Source: Paractinoplanes toevensis (GTDB lineage: Bacteria; Actinomycetota; Actinomycetes; Mycobacteriales; Micromonosporaceae). Taken from it: a stretch of DNA of 64,000 bases. Positions 27,238 through 34,661 of this stretch are shown here, in pieces (within the stretch, counting starts at the first letter, position 1; the number at the start of each line of letters is the position of its first letter). Location: assembly GCF_018332695.1 (NCBI RefSeq), contig NZ_BOQN01000087.1:124001-188000 (forward strand), in the 5' to 3' direction. The position numbers were made by a program, and so were the translations under genes. The notes beneath the pieces were generated by a model. That model did not search any database. It was not told the origin of the DNA and saw only the letters and a list, made by a program, of their open reading frames with translations.

Positions 27238-27992
27238 CCGTCGACGTGCCGGAGTGGACCGCCGAGATCGCCCACGCCCTCCCCTATCCGTTGATCTTCG
27301 CAACCGTGAGCGGCGCCCACCTGTACGGCTTCGCCTCGGTCGACTCCGACCTCGACGTGCGGGCCGCCCACCTGCTGCCCGCCACCGAGGTGCTCGGCCT
27401 GCGGGCCGGCCCGGAGACGCTGGAGTCCGGCGGCTTCCGCGACGGCGTCGAACTCGACGTGGTCAGCCACGACCTGGCGAAATTCGCCCGCCTGCTGAAC
27501 AGCCGCAACGGGTACGTCCTGGAACAGCTGCTGTCGCCGCTGGTCGTGGTGACGTCACCGGTGCACGCGGAGTTGCGGGGGATCACGCCGGGGCTGATCA
27601 CGAGCGGGCACGCGCACCACTACCTCGGTTTCGCGGCCGGGCAGGAAGCGCTGTTCCAGCGGACCGGGGAGCTCAAGCCCGCCCTCTACACCCTGCGGGT
27701 GCTGCTGACCGGCACGCACCTGATGCGGACCGGGCAGCTGGAGACCGACCTGGCCGTGCTCGGGGACGGGCTGCCGTACGTACCCGATCTGATCGCCGCC
27801 AAGCGGTCGGCGGAGCACGGACCCCTGCCCGCCGGGGTCGCCGGCCTGCTCGCTCGCGAGGTGCCGCGGCTGCGCGCGGCACTGGAGGAGGCCCGGGACT
27901 CGTCGCCGCTGCCGCCGTCGCCGGCGCCGGACGCGGTCGGGGCCCTGCACGACCTGGTCGTGCGCACCCGGCTGTCGACGGTGTCGGCATGA
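27234..27992 (+). CDS. Nucleotidyltransferase-fold protein 2 (COG3541/YcgL-like)
   Basis: 252 residues, a divergent paralogue of the preceding protein. The signature here is SGAHLYGFASVDSDLDVRA near residue 25, with VELDVVSHDLAKFARLL and NGYVLEQLLSPLVV matching the family. The presumed third acidic residue is the D in VELDVV. Start and end both overlap neighbours by ATGA, so NTase 1, NTase 2 and the acetyltransferase form one coupled operon. Two different NTase paralogues side by side could form a heteromer, as inference. Confidence 0.8.
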   Translation: MTVDVPEWTAEIAHALPYPLIFATVSGAHLYGFASVDSDLDVRAAHLLPATEVLGLRAGPETLESGGFRDGVELDVVSHDLAKFARLLNSRNGYVLEQLLSPLVVVTSPVHAELRGITPGLITSGHAHHYLGFAAGQEALFQRTGELKPALYTLRVLLTGTHLMRTGQLETDLAVLGDGLPYVPDLIAAKRSAEHGPLPAGVAGLLAREVPRLRAALEEARDSSPLPPSPAPDAVGALHDLVVRTRLSTVSA

Positions 27993-28435
27993 CGCTGCGC
28001 ACGGCCGTCCCCGGCGACCTGGCCGCGGTCCTCGAGCTCGCCGTCGACTTCTACGCCGAGGACGGCTTCGCCACGCCCCGGGCCCGCCTCGAGGAGCACC
28101 TGCGGCACCTGCTCGTCAGCGACGCCGCCCACGTCGCGGTGATCACGGTGGACGGGCCAGCCGTCGCGTTCGCGATCAGCACGTCCAGCTACGGGCTGGA
28201 GAACGGGCGGATCGCCGAGCTGGAGGACCTCTACGTGGCGCCCGCGTTCCGGCGGCGCGGGCTCGCCGCCGAGCTGATCGAGGACAGTGCCCGCTGGGCC
28301 GCCGGGATCGGGGCGGCCAAGCTGGAGATCGTGGTGGCGCCGAACGGGATGGACGTGTCCCACCTGTTCCGCTACTACCGCGCCCGGGGCTTCACCGACG
28401 AGGGCCGCCGCCTGCTGGGCCGCCCGCTGCGGTAG
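27989..28435 (+). CDS. GNAT-family N-acetyltransferase
   Basis: 148 residues with the acetyl-CoA site RRRGLAAELIEDSARWA preceded by LEDLYVAPAFR, and the late HLFRYYRARGF. It resembles the small aminoglycoside 6'-type and YhbS-like acetyltransferases in layout, but the substrate cannot be told. It is the third gene of the ATGA-coupled NTase operon and ends 4 bp before the convergent SDR gene's stop. Confidence 0.85.
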   Translation: MTLRTAVPGDLAAVLELAVDFYAEDGFATPRARLEEHLRHLLVSDAAHVAVITVDGPAVAFAISTSSYGLENGRIAELEDLYVAPAFRRRGLAAELIEDSARWAAGIGAAKLEIVVAPNGMDVSHLFRYYRARGFTDEGRRLLGRPLR

Positions 28436-28439
28436 GCAC

Positions 28440-29207
28440 TCACCACATCGGAAGGAGGCCGCCGTCGATGACGAAGTCGCTGCCGTTGACGTTGCCGGCC
28501 GCGTCGCCGGCCAGGAACAGCACCACCGCGGCCACCTCGTCCGGCGTGGAGAACCGGCCGCTCGGGATCTGGCTCTTGGCCTGCGCCACCACGTCCTCCG
28601 GCCGCAGACCGCCACCCGCCGACACGGTCGCGGCCACGCCACCGCCGCCCAGCCACAGGTCGGTCTCGACCGGGCCGGGACTGACCGTGTTGGCCCGCAC
28701 GCCCTTCGGGCCGAACTCCTTGGACAGCGACTTCGAGAACGACACCAGCGCCGCCTTGCCCGCGCTGTAATCGACGACCAGCGGGTCGGACAGCGACGCG
28801 TTGACCGACGCCACCGTGACGATCGACCCGTGACCACGCTCCAGCATCGACGGCAGCGCCGCCCGGGTCATCCGCACCGCCGCGAGCAGGTTGAGATCGA
28901 GCGTCCGCTGCCACTCGGCATCGCTGACCGACAGGAACCCGCCGAGCCGGGCCGGCGCCGTCCCCACGTTGTTGACCAGCACGTCCACCACCCCACCGGC
29001 CGCCTCGACCAGCGCCGCCGGCGCCGCCGGGTCGCCCAGGTCGGCCCCGACCCAGCGCACCCCGCCCGCCTTGACCAGCGTCTCCAGCTCCGGCGTGCTG
29101 CTCCGGGCCGCCGCGATCACCGTGGCGCCCGCTCCCGCGAGGGCCCGCACCACCGCCAGCCCGATCCCCTTGCTGGCCCCGGTCACGATCGCCGTCTTTC
29201 CCTGCAT
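28440..29207 (-). CDS. Short-chain dehydrogenase/reductase (classical SDR)
   Basis: 255 residues. TGASKGIGLA near residue 12 is the NAD(P)-binding glycine motif, LVNNVGT replaces the usual NNAG, and YSAGKAAL holds the catalytic Tyr and Lys with Ser in VASVNAS. It should reduce a carbonyl or oxidise an alcohol with NADP(H); the early basic lysine in GASKG favours NADP. Substrate unknown. Stands alone on the minus strand, divergent from the ArsR operon. Confidence 0.92.
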   Translation of the reverse strand: MQGKTAIVTGASKGIGLAVVRALAGAGATVIAAARSSTPELETLVKAGGVRWVGADLGDPAAPAALVEAAGGVVDVLVNNVGTAPARLGGFLSVSDAEWQRTLDLNLLAAVRMTRAALPSMLERGHGSIVTVASVNASLSDPLVVDYSAGKAALVSFSKSLSKEFGPKGVRANTVSPGPVETDLWLGGGGVAATVSAGGGLRPEDVVAQAKSQIPSGRFSTPDEVAAVVLFLAGDAAGNVNGSDFVIDGGLLPMW

Positions 29208-29287
29208 GGCCCCACCAATCCGTCGTCGTTGCCCGTGACGCTATCGACCGGGCCGTCACCGTCGCTTACGTCATCCGACTTCCCTTT

Positions 29288-29305
29288 CTAAGCGAGTAGG
29301 CTTAG
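29288..29305 (+). promoter_or_regulatory. Inverted repeat, likely ArsR operator
   Basis: CTAAGC (29288-29293) and GCTTAG (29300-29305) are perfect 6-bp arms with a 6-bp spacer, lying 10 bp upstream of the ATG at 29316 in an AT-richer stretch. Position and symmetry suit autoregulation by the ArsR protein encoded second in this operon. Confidence 0.45.
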
Positions 29306-29315
29306 GGTAAGCAAC

Positions 29316-29639
29316 ATGGCTGATAATCAGGTGACGTTCGGGACCTACTACGTGCGGGCCGGGGCGGAGGCCGACTTCGAGACCGTGATCCGGGAAAGCT
29401 GGGCCACCCTGCACCGCCTCGGCTTCATCGCCGACGGCCCACCCGCGCTCTACCGCTCGGTGTCCGGCCCGGTGCGCTATGTGGAGCTGACCCGCTGGGT
29501 GCCCGGCGTGATGGGGCCGGCCCACGAGCACCCCGACGTCATCCCGATCTGGACGAGGCTCGCCGCCCTGGTCGAGCCGCACACCCCCGCGCCGTCCGCC
29601 CGCGGCCTCGAGTTCGACGAGTTCGAGCCCGTTGGCTGA
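29316..29639 (+). CDS. Small ABM/dimeric alpha-beta barrel-like protein
   Basis: 107 residues beginning VTFGTYYVRAGAEADFETVI, which resembles the ferredoxin-like dimeric barrel group (antibiotic monooxygenase, EthD or NIPSNAP-type proteins). No cysteines or clear catalytic residues. It is co-transcribed with the downstream ArsR gene, whose TTG start overlaps its 3' end by 8 bp. Family assignment is tentative; function unknown. Confidence 0.7.
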   Translation: MADNQVTFGTYYVRAGAEADFETVIRESWATLHRLGFIADGPPALYRSVSGPVRYVELTRWVPGVMGPAHEHPDVIPIWTRLAALVEPHTPAPSARGLEFDEFEPVG

Positions 29640-29934
29640 GCAGATCCCCGGCCTGGCCGACCTCGAACGGCTCGACGCCGTCTTCGCCGCCCTGTCACAC
29701 CGCACCCGCCGGGCGATCCTGGTGACCCTGCTGGCCCACGGCGGATCCCAGGTCTCCGGCAAGATCGCGGTGCGGATGGACCACAGCTGGCAGACCACCA
29801 GCCGGCACCTGCGGGTGCTGGAGGAGGCCGGCCTGATCAGCGTCGGCCTGCAGGGCCGCGAACGCGTCTACACCCTCAACGCCGACTTCATGACCGGCCT
29901 CCTCGCCGACTGGACCGCCCGCTTCACGCCGTGA
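29632..29934 (+). CDS. ArsR-family transcriptional regulator
   Basis: 100 residues, a typical small winged helix: ALSHRTRRAILVTLLAHG, then the recognition region MDHSWQTTSRHLRVLEEAGLI. There is no ELCVCDL-type metal box, so it is probably not a metal sensor. The TTG at 29632 overlaps the upstream gene's stop. It overlaps the convergent MerR-PP2C gene by 11 bp. Confidence 0.88.
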   Translation: MAEQIPGLADLERLDAVFAALSHRTRRAILVTLLAHGGSQVSGKIAVRMDHSWQTTSRHLRVLEEAGLISVGLQGRERVYTLNADFMTGLLADWTARFTP

Positions 29935-30940
29935 CCACGTCGGCCACGACGCAGGCGATGTTGTCGGGGGCGCCGGCCTCGAATGCCAGGTCGAGCAGGG
30001 CCTGGGCGGCCGCGTCCGGGTCGGTGTTGCCGGTCAGGGTGGTGTGCAGGGCCGTGCGGCCGACCACCGCGGACAGGCCGTCGGAGCACAGCAGGTAGCG
30101 GTCGCCCGGCAGCGCCGTGCGCAGGGCCAGGTCGGCCTCGACCGGCTGGGGGCCGCCGCCCAGCGCCCGCACCAGCAGCGCCCGCTGCGGGTGCGCGGCC
30201 GCCTCGGTGGCCGCCAGCCGGCCGTGGTCGACCTGCTGTTGCACCCACGTGTGGTCGTGGGTCAGCTGGGACAGTTCGCCGGCGCGCAGCAGGTAGGCCC
30301 GGGTGTCGCCGATGTGGACGAGCGCCAGCTGGGCGCCCTGCCGGACGATGGCGGTCAGCGTGGTGATCGCCTTGCCGCGCCACGCCCGGTCGATCTCGTC
30401 GATGGTCGCGGCGAGCGTGGCCAGTGAGGCGGAGCCGGACAGAGCCCCCACCGCCGCGGCGCTGGCCGCCGCACCGGCCGGGCCTCCGCCGCCGTCGGCC
30501 ACCGCCAGCACGTCGGCGGACGCGAACGTGGCGTCCTGGTTGGTGTCGCGGACCGCGCCGGTCTCGCAGCGGGTCGCGTAACGCATGGTGATCTCGGACA
30601 TGGTGGTGTCTCCCCTGGACAGATCGGACAGGAGGAGGGCGACCTGACGGGCCCGCGTCTCGGTGCGGGCCGTCTCGGCCTGCCAGTACGCCGCGACCGC
30701 CGCCGCCACCTCGGCCGGCGGCAACGACGCCACCGCCTTGATCTCGGTCAGCGGCATGCCGACCCGGCGCAGCCCGGCGATCAGCCGGGCCCGGGCGACC
30801 TGGGCCGGCGCGTAGAACCGGTAGCCGCTGTCGGGATCGACCGCGGCCGGTGCCAGCAGGCCGGTCTCGTCGTAGAGACGCAGCGCCCGCGCGGTCAGCC
30901 GGGCCGCACGGGCGAACGCCCCGATCGTCAGCAGCTCCAC
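29924..30940 (-). CDS. MerR-type HTH fused to a PP2C-like phosphatase
   Basis: 338 residues in two parts. Residues about 1-110 are a MerR DNA-binding domain with coiled-coil (LTIGAFARAARLTARALRLYDE, YRFYAPAQV, MPLTEIKAV). Residues about 115-338 are a PP2C serine/threonine phosphatase: GAVRDTNQDA, VLAVADGGGGPAG (usual ADGMGGH altered), LVHIGDTRAYLL, LLCSDGLS and the metal motif PDNIACVV. Such a fusion would let a ligand or DNA state control protein dephosphorylation, or the reverse. The GTG start has GAGGAGGG 7 nt upstream. Family arrangement known in actinobacteria, function not. Confidence 0.9.
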   Translation of the reverse strand: MELLTIGAFARAARLTARALRLYDETGLLAPAAVDPDSGYRFYAPAQVARARLIAGLRRVGMPLTEIKAVASLPPAEVAAAVAAYWQAETARTETRARQVALLLSDLSRGDTTMSEITMRYATRCETGAVRDTNQDATFASADVLAVADGGGGPAGAAASAAAVGALSGSASLATLAATIDEIDRAWRGKAITTLTAIVRQGAQLALVHIGDTRAYLLRAGELSQLTHDHTWVQQQVDHGRLAATEAAAHPQRALLVRALGGGPQPVEADLALRTALPGDRYLLCSDGLSAVVGRTALHTTLTGNTDPDAAAQALLDLAFEAGAPDNIACVVADVVTA

Positions 30941-31016
30941 CGTCGTGCCCTCCTCGTGCCGGTCGGGTGACCGGCACCGACCACGTTGGGCCTTTCCGCA
31001 GGGTGAAGGTCAAGCG

Positions 31017-33596
31017 TCAATTGTCGGCGAGCGCGTCCCGCAGCGACGCCCGCGACGAGACGCCCAGCTTGGGGAAGACCCGGTACAGGTGGGCGCCGAC
31101 GGTGCGCGGGGACAGGAACAGTTTCGCGCCGATCTCCCGGTTGCTCAGGCCGCCCGCGGCCAGCCGGGCGATCTGGTGTTCCTGGGCGGTCAGCGCGGCC
31201 GCACCACCCGCCACGACGCCGGAGCCGGCCGCCCGCAGCTCGGCCCGGGCCCGGGACGCCCACGGCCCGGTGCCGAGCCGCTCGAACGCCGCGGCCGCCT
31301 CGGCGAGGACCGTGCGCGCCGCGACCCGGTCGCGTTGGCGCCGCAACCACATGCCCTGGGCGAGCAGCACCCGGGCCCGCTCGAACGGGAACCGCACGGC
31401 GTCCGGATGCGACAGCGCGGCATCGAAATCGGTGCCGGACGCCATCGCCAGGACGGCCGCGGTGAGGAACGCCAGCCGGCCCGAGATCGCCGGCAGGTCC
31501 TGCGCGGCGGCCGCCTCCGCATGGGCGAGTGCCTGCGGCACCCGCCCGGTGTGCACGGCCGCTTCGACCAGGTCCAGCAGGGTGCGCACCGACAACTGGG
31601 AGTACGGCGTGAAGGTGCCCGGCGAGGTCAGCCCGCTCGCGTACGCGTACGCCTCCTCGTAGTCCCCGGCCGTCAGAGCCGCCGCCGCGCCGATCGCCTC
31701 GGCCAGATCGGTGAGATAGCCGACGCCGCGCGGCCGCGCCCAGCGGTCGAGCCGGTCGGCGGCCCGCCGGGCCGCCTCGAGGTCCCCGCGCCAGGCCGAG
31801 ATCAGCCCGCTGAACCCGTAGAACTGATGCTCGAACAGCGCGTAGCCGTGCTCGATGGTCATCTCGAGACCGCGCCGCCCGGTGGCGACGGCGTCGTCCC
31901 ACTCCCCCGACGACATCTGGTCGAGCATGACCAGTTGCAGCAGGGTCATCGCGTTGCTGACCGCCCCGCCGTGCTCCTCCCGGTCGGCGACCCGCCGCAC
32001 CAGGGCGCGGTGCTCGCCGAGGCAGTCGGTGTAGTAGGCGGCCACCCCGAGCCGCATGACGTCCCACGGCTGCCCCTCGCCGACCTGACCGAACGCCTCC
32101 CGGACCCGCTCGGCCGCACCCTGCCCGGTCCGCGCGATGTCGCCGAACACGTCCCGATACAGCCGGCTGAGATCGCCGGCCCCCTCGAAAACGCCCTCGG
32201 TGACGTGCCAGCGTTCCGCGTCGCCGGCGAACAGGCTGATCGCGAGCAGCAGGCCGAGCAGCCGCTCCCGGGTCCCCGCGTCGGCGTCGCCGGCCAGGGC
32301 CACGGCCACCCGCCGGTGCGCCATCCGCACGTCCCCGTCGCGGTACAGCGCGGTGTAGGCCGCGGTCAGCACCGCGCCCGGCGACTGTGCCCCGGCGGCC
32401 GTGTGCAACTCCCCGGCCTGGTCGAGCAGGGCCGCCTGGGCCGCCACGAACGCCGCCTCCTCGATCCGCCGGGTCCGTTCCGACGCGCTCGGGCTCAGCT
32501 CGGCGGCCCGGGTCAGCATCGCCACCGCGGACGCGGCACCACCCCGCTCGCTGGCCGAGTTCGCCGCGTGCTCGAGGGCCTCGGCGACCTCCTCGTCGGG
32601 GTCGACGGTGGCCGCGGCCAGGTGCGTCGCGTACCGCTCGGCGTCCAGCTCGTACAGCCGGGACAGGTCGCGGTGGGCGGCCCGCCGCTCGTTGGGGGTG
32701 ACCGTGCCGAGCAGCGCCGACCGCACCAGCGGATGCCGGAACCGCAGGTCGCCGGTGATCAGGCCGCTCGTGACCGCGTCGGCGACACCGTCCAGCCGGT
32801 AGCGGGAACCGCTGTCCAGCGCCGCCCGCAGCAGCGCGGACCGCGAGGACGGGCTCAGCGCGTCGATCCGGGCCCCGAACAGCCGCCGCGCGAACGGCAT
32901 CGCGCCGCCGCCGCGGTTGGCCGCCCGGGGCAGTTCGACCAGGGCGAGCGGATTGCCGTCGGCCTCGCGCAGCACCTCCGCGCGGGCGGCTTCGCCGAGG
33001 CCGGGGGCGACGGTCTCGAGGAGCCGCTTCGCCGCCGGGGCGGCGAGCGGCGGCACCGGCAGCGAGGGCAGGCCGGCGGCGTCCCAGCCGGAGGCGAATT
33101 CGGAGCGTACGGCGGCCAGCAGGCGCACCGGGTGCCCGCCGAGACGCCGGGCGATGAACGTGCCGAGCTCCACCGAGTGCGGATCGAGCCAGTGCGCGTC
33201 GTCCACGACGAGCAGCAGCGGCCGGGTGCCGGCGGCCAGCGCGAGCAGGTCGAGGACGGCGACGCCGAGGGCGAGCACCGACGGGGGTTCCGCGCTCCCC
33301 CGGCCGAAGATCGTGTCGAACGTCGTGCGGGTCGCCGGGTCGAGGCTGCTCGCGTGCGGCAGCAGCGGATAGAGGATCTGGTGCAGGCCGGCGTAGGCGA
33401 GCCCGGACTCGGCCTCGGTGCCGACGGCCCGCAGCACCCGCCGGCCGTTGCCGGTCGCGGCCGCGTCGAGCAGCACGCTCTTGCCGACCCCGGCGTCACC
33501 GCGCACCACCAGGGCGCCGCCGCCGTCGGCCGCCAGGAAAGTGGTCAGCTCGGCGAGCTCGGTGTCGCGACCCAAGATCACGGAGGTACGGTACAC
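31017..33596 (-). CDS. LAL-type LuxR-family regulator (ATPase plus HTH)
   Basis: 859 residues. The N-terminal AAA/STAND ATPase has Walker A GDAGVGKS near residue 35 and Walker B LLLVVDDAHWLD near 130. A long TPR-like helical region fills the middle, and the LuxR helix-turn-helix is at the end (LTAQEHQIARLAAGGLSNRE and FLSPRTVGAHL). LAL regulators switch on specialised-metabolism or sugar-use operons after binding an inducer and ATP. The start is GTG at 33596. ATCCTAGGAT lies 12 bp upstream. The target operon is unclear. Confidence 0.92.
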   Translation of the reverse strand: MYRTSVILGRDTELAELTTFLAADGGGALVVRGDAGVGKSVLLDAAATGNGRRVLRAVGTEAESGLAYAGLHQILYPLLPHASSLDPATRTTFDTIFGRGSAEPPSVLALGVAVLDLLALAAGTRPLLLVVDDAHWLDPHSVELGTFIARRLGGHPVRLLAAVRSEFASGWDAAGLPSLPVPPLAAPAAKRLLETVAPGLGEAARAEVLREADGNPLALVELPRAANRGGGAMPFARRLFGARIDALSPSSRSALLRAALDSGSRYRLDGVADAVTSGLITGDLRFRHPLVRSALLGTVTPNERRAAHRDLSRLYELDAERYATHLAAATVDPDEEVAEALEHAANSASERGGAASAVAMLTRAAELSPSASERTRRIEEAAFVAAQAALLDQAGELHTAAGAQSPGAVLTAAYTALYRDGDVRMAHRRVAVALAGDADAGTRERLLGLLLAISLFAGDAERWHVTEGVFEGAGDLSRLYRDVFGDIARTGQGAAERVREAFGQVGEGQPWDVMRLGVAAYYTDCLGEHRALVRRVADREEHGGAVSNAMTLLQLVMLDQMSSGEWDDAVATGRRGLEMTIEHGYALFEHQFYGFSGLISAWRGDLEAARRAADRLDRWARPRGVGYLTDLAEAIGAAAALTAGDYEEAYAYASGLTSPGTFTPYSQLSVRTLLDLVEAAVHTGRVPQALAHAEAAAAQDLPAISGRLAFLTAAVLAMASGTDFDAALSHPDAVRFPFERARVLLAQGMWLRRQRDRVAARTVLAEAAAAFERLGTGPWASRARAELRAAGSGVVAGGAAALTAQEHQIARLAAGGLSNREIGAKLFLSPRTVGAHLYRVFPKLGVSSRASLRDALADN

Positions 33597-33608
33597 AACC
33601 CGTACAGC

Positions 33609-33618
33609 ATCCTAGGAT
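33609..33618 (-). promoter_or_regulatory. TCCTAGGA box upstream of the LAL regulator
   Basis: The perfect 10-bp palindrome ATCCTAGGAT contains a -10-like TAGGAT on the minus strand. It shares only this core with elements A and B; no hairpin or GTTGATTCC block is present. Transcription from it would give an almost leaderless mRNA. Confidence 0.35.
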
Positions 33619-33663
33619 TCTAGGTTTTATGGTTTGGACGGGTTGTCGGTTTACGCTGATCGC

Positions 33664-34002
33664 ATGCCCGCCACGACGCGAGAGGCCCCGGCCGTCCACC
33701 TGTCCCGGCCGCACCGGCCGGTTCTGGTCGCGGGCACCCTCGGCGAGCTGACCGGCCCCACCAGCGGCCTGGTCGAGCTGCCGCTGCGGCTCTGGTGGAA
33801 CCCGATGCGCGCGTTCGACCTCGCCGAGCCCACGATGCTCGCCTGGATGTACGAGAACGTGCTGCGCGAGGCGATCCGGGTCGACGAACTCCGGACGTAC
33901 CTCAACGGTCCTCTCCTGGTGCGGCTCTGGCCGCAGCTCAATCTCCCCCGCGCCGTGCGGGCCGCCTGGGAAGCGCGGCATCCGCGCCTGCGCCACGCGT
34001 GA
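33664..34002 (+). CDS. Conserved small protein paired with the AbiEii-type gene
   Basis: 112 residues. I do not recognise a named family. Visible features are LWWNPMRAFDLAEPTM, MYENVLREAIRVDELRTYL and LVRLWPQLNLPRAVRAAWE near the C-terminus, suggesting a mostly helical soluble protein. It overlaps the following nucleotidyltransferase gene as GTGA. The size, order and coupling resemble antitoxin-toxin pairs, so an antitoxin role is a hypothesis only. Confidence 0.75.
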   Translation: MPATTREAPAVHLSRPHRPVLVAGTLGELTGPTSGLVELPLRLWWNPMRAFDLAEPTMLAWMYENVLREAIRVDELRTYLNGPLLVRLWPQLNLPRAVRAAWEARHPRLRHA

Positions 34003-34649
34003 GTTTCGAGGACTTCTACCGCGACGTCGCCCGGGTGGCTCTGGCGGTCGCCGACAAGCACGGCTTCGTGCTCGGCGGCGGCGTCGCGTGGCTGGTCAAC
34101 GGCCTGGTCGCCCGGCCGACCGAGGACGTCGACCTGTTCACCGACACGGCCGGCGGGGTCACCGCGGCGGCCGGCGAGGTGACCTCCGCGCTGCGCGAGA
34201 ACGGCTACCGGGTGCTGCGGGAGGAGGGCGACGAACTGTTCGCCGGGATGGACGAGGACATCCAGGAGTTCGTGGTCAGCCGGGACGGGCGCGCGCTGCG
34301 GCTCACGCTGTGCCGCCTGGACCGGCACCGGGCTCCGGTGGTGATGGACCTCGGGCCGGTCATGCACCTCGACGATCTGGTCGCCACCAAGGTCGCGGCT
34401 CTGGTCAACCGGCGCGAGGTGCGCGACTACATCGATGTGGCCGCCGCCCTCGAGCGTTACCCGCTGAGCCGCATCCTGGAACTCGCGCACGCGGTCGACC
34501 CGGCGCTGGATCCGGAGGACATCGCCGACGCCGGCCGCTACTTGGACCGCCTCGACGACACCCGTTTCACCCTGTATGGGATGGACGCGCCGCAGATAGC
34601 CGAATTACGGGCGAGACTCGCTGCGTGGCCGCGTACCGCCCCTGGATAA
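33999..34649 (+). CDS. AbiEii/AbiGii-type nucleotidyltransferase
   Basis: 216 residues. The NTase core is GGGVAWLVNGLVARPTEDVD at about 27-46, and the family block ATKVAALVNRREVRDYIDV lies near residue 130. AbiEii/MenT-type toxins of this superfamily attach nucleotides to tRNA or other targets and arrest growth; other members have housekeeping or unknown roles. The GTG start is fixed by its GTGA overlap with the preceding small gene. A DUF3516 helicase follows after only 12 bp. Confidence 0.82.
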   Translation: MSFEDFYRDVARVALAVADKHGFVLGGGVAWLVNGLVARPTEDVDLFTDTAGGVTAAAGEVTSALRENGYRVLREEGDELFAGMDEDIQEFVVSRDGRALRLTLCRLDRHRAPVVMDLGPVMHLDDLVATKVAALVNRREVRDYIDVAAALERYPLSRILELAHAVDPALDPEDIADAGRYLDRLDDTRFTLYGMDAPQIAELRARLAAWPRTAPG

Positions 34650-34650
34650 G
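34645..34650 (+). promoter_or_regulatory. Possible -10 (GATAAG) for the DUF3516 helicase
   Basis: GATAAG overlaps the stop codon of the NTase gene, 11 nt before the helicase ATG at 34662, in a short AT-rich stretch. It would give a near-leaderless transcript. No clear Shine-Dalgarno sequence is present. Confidence 0.3.
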
Positions 34651-34661
34651 CTTTTGCAATC

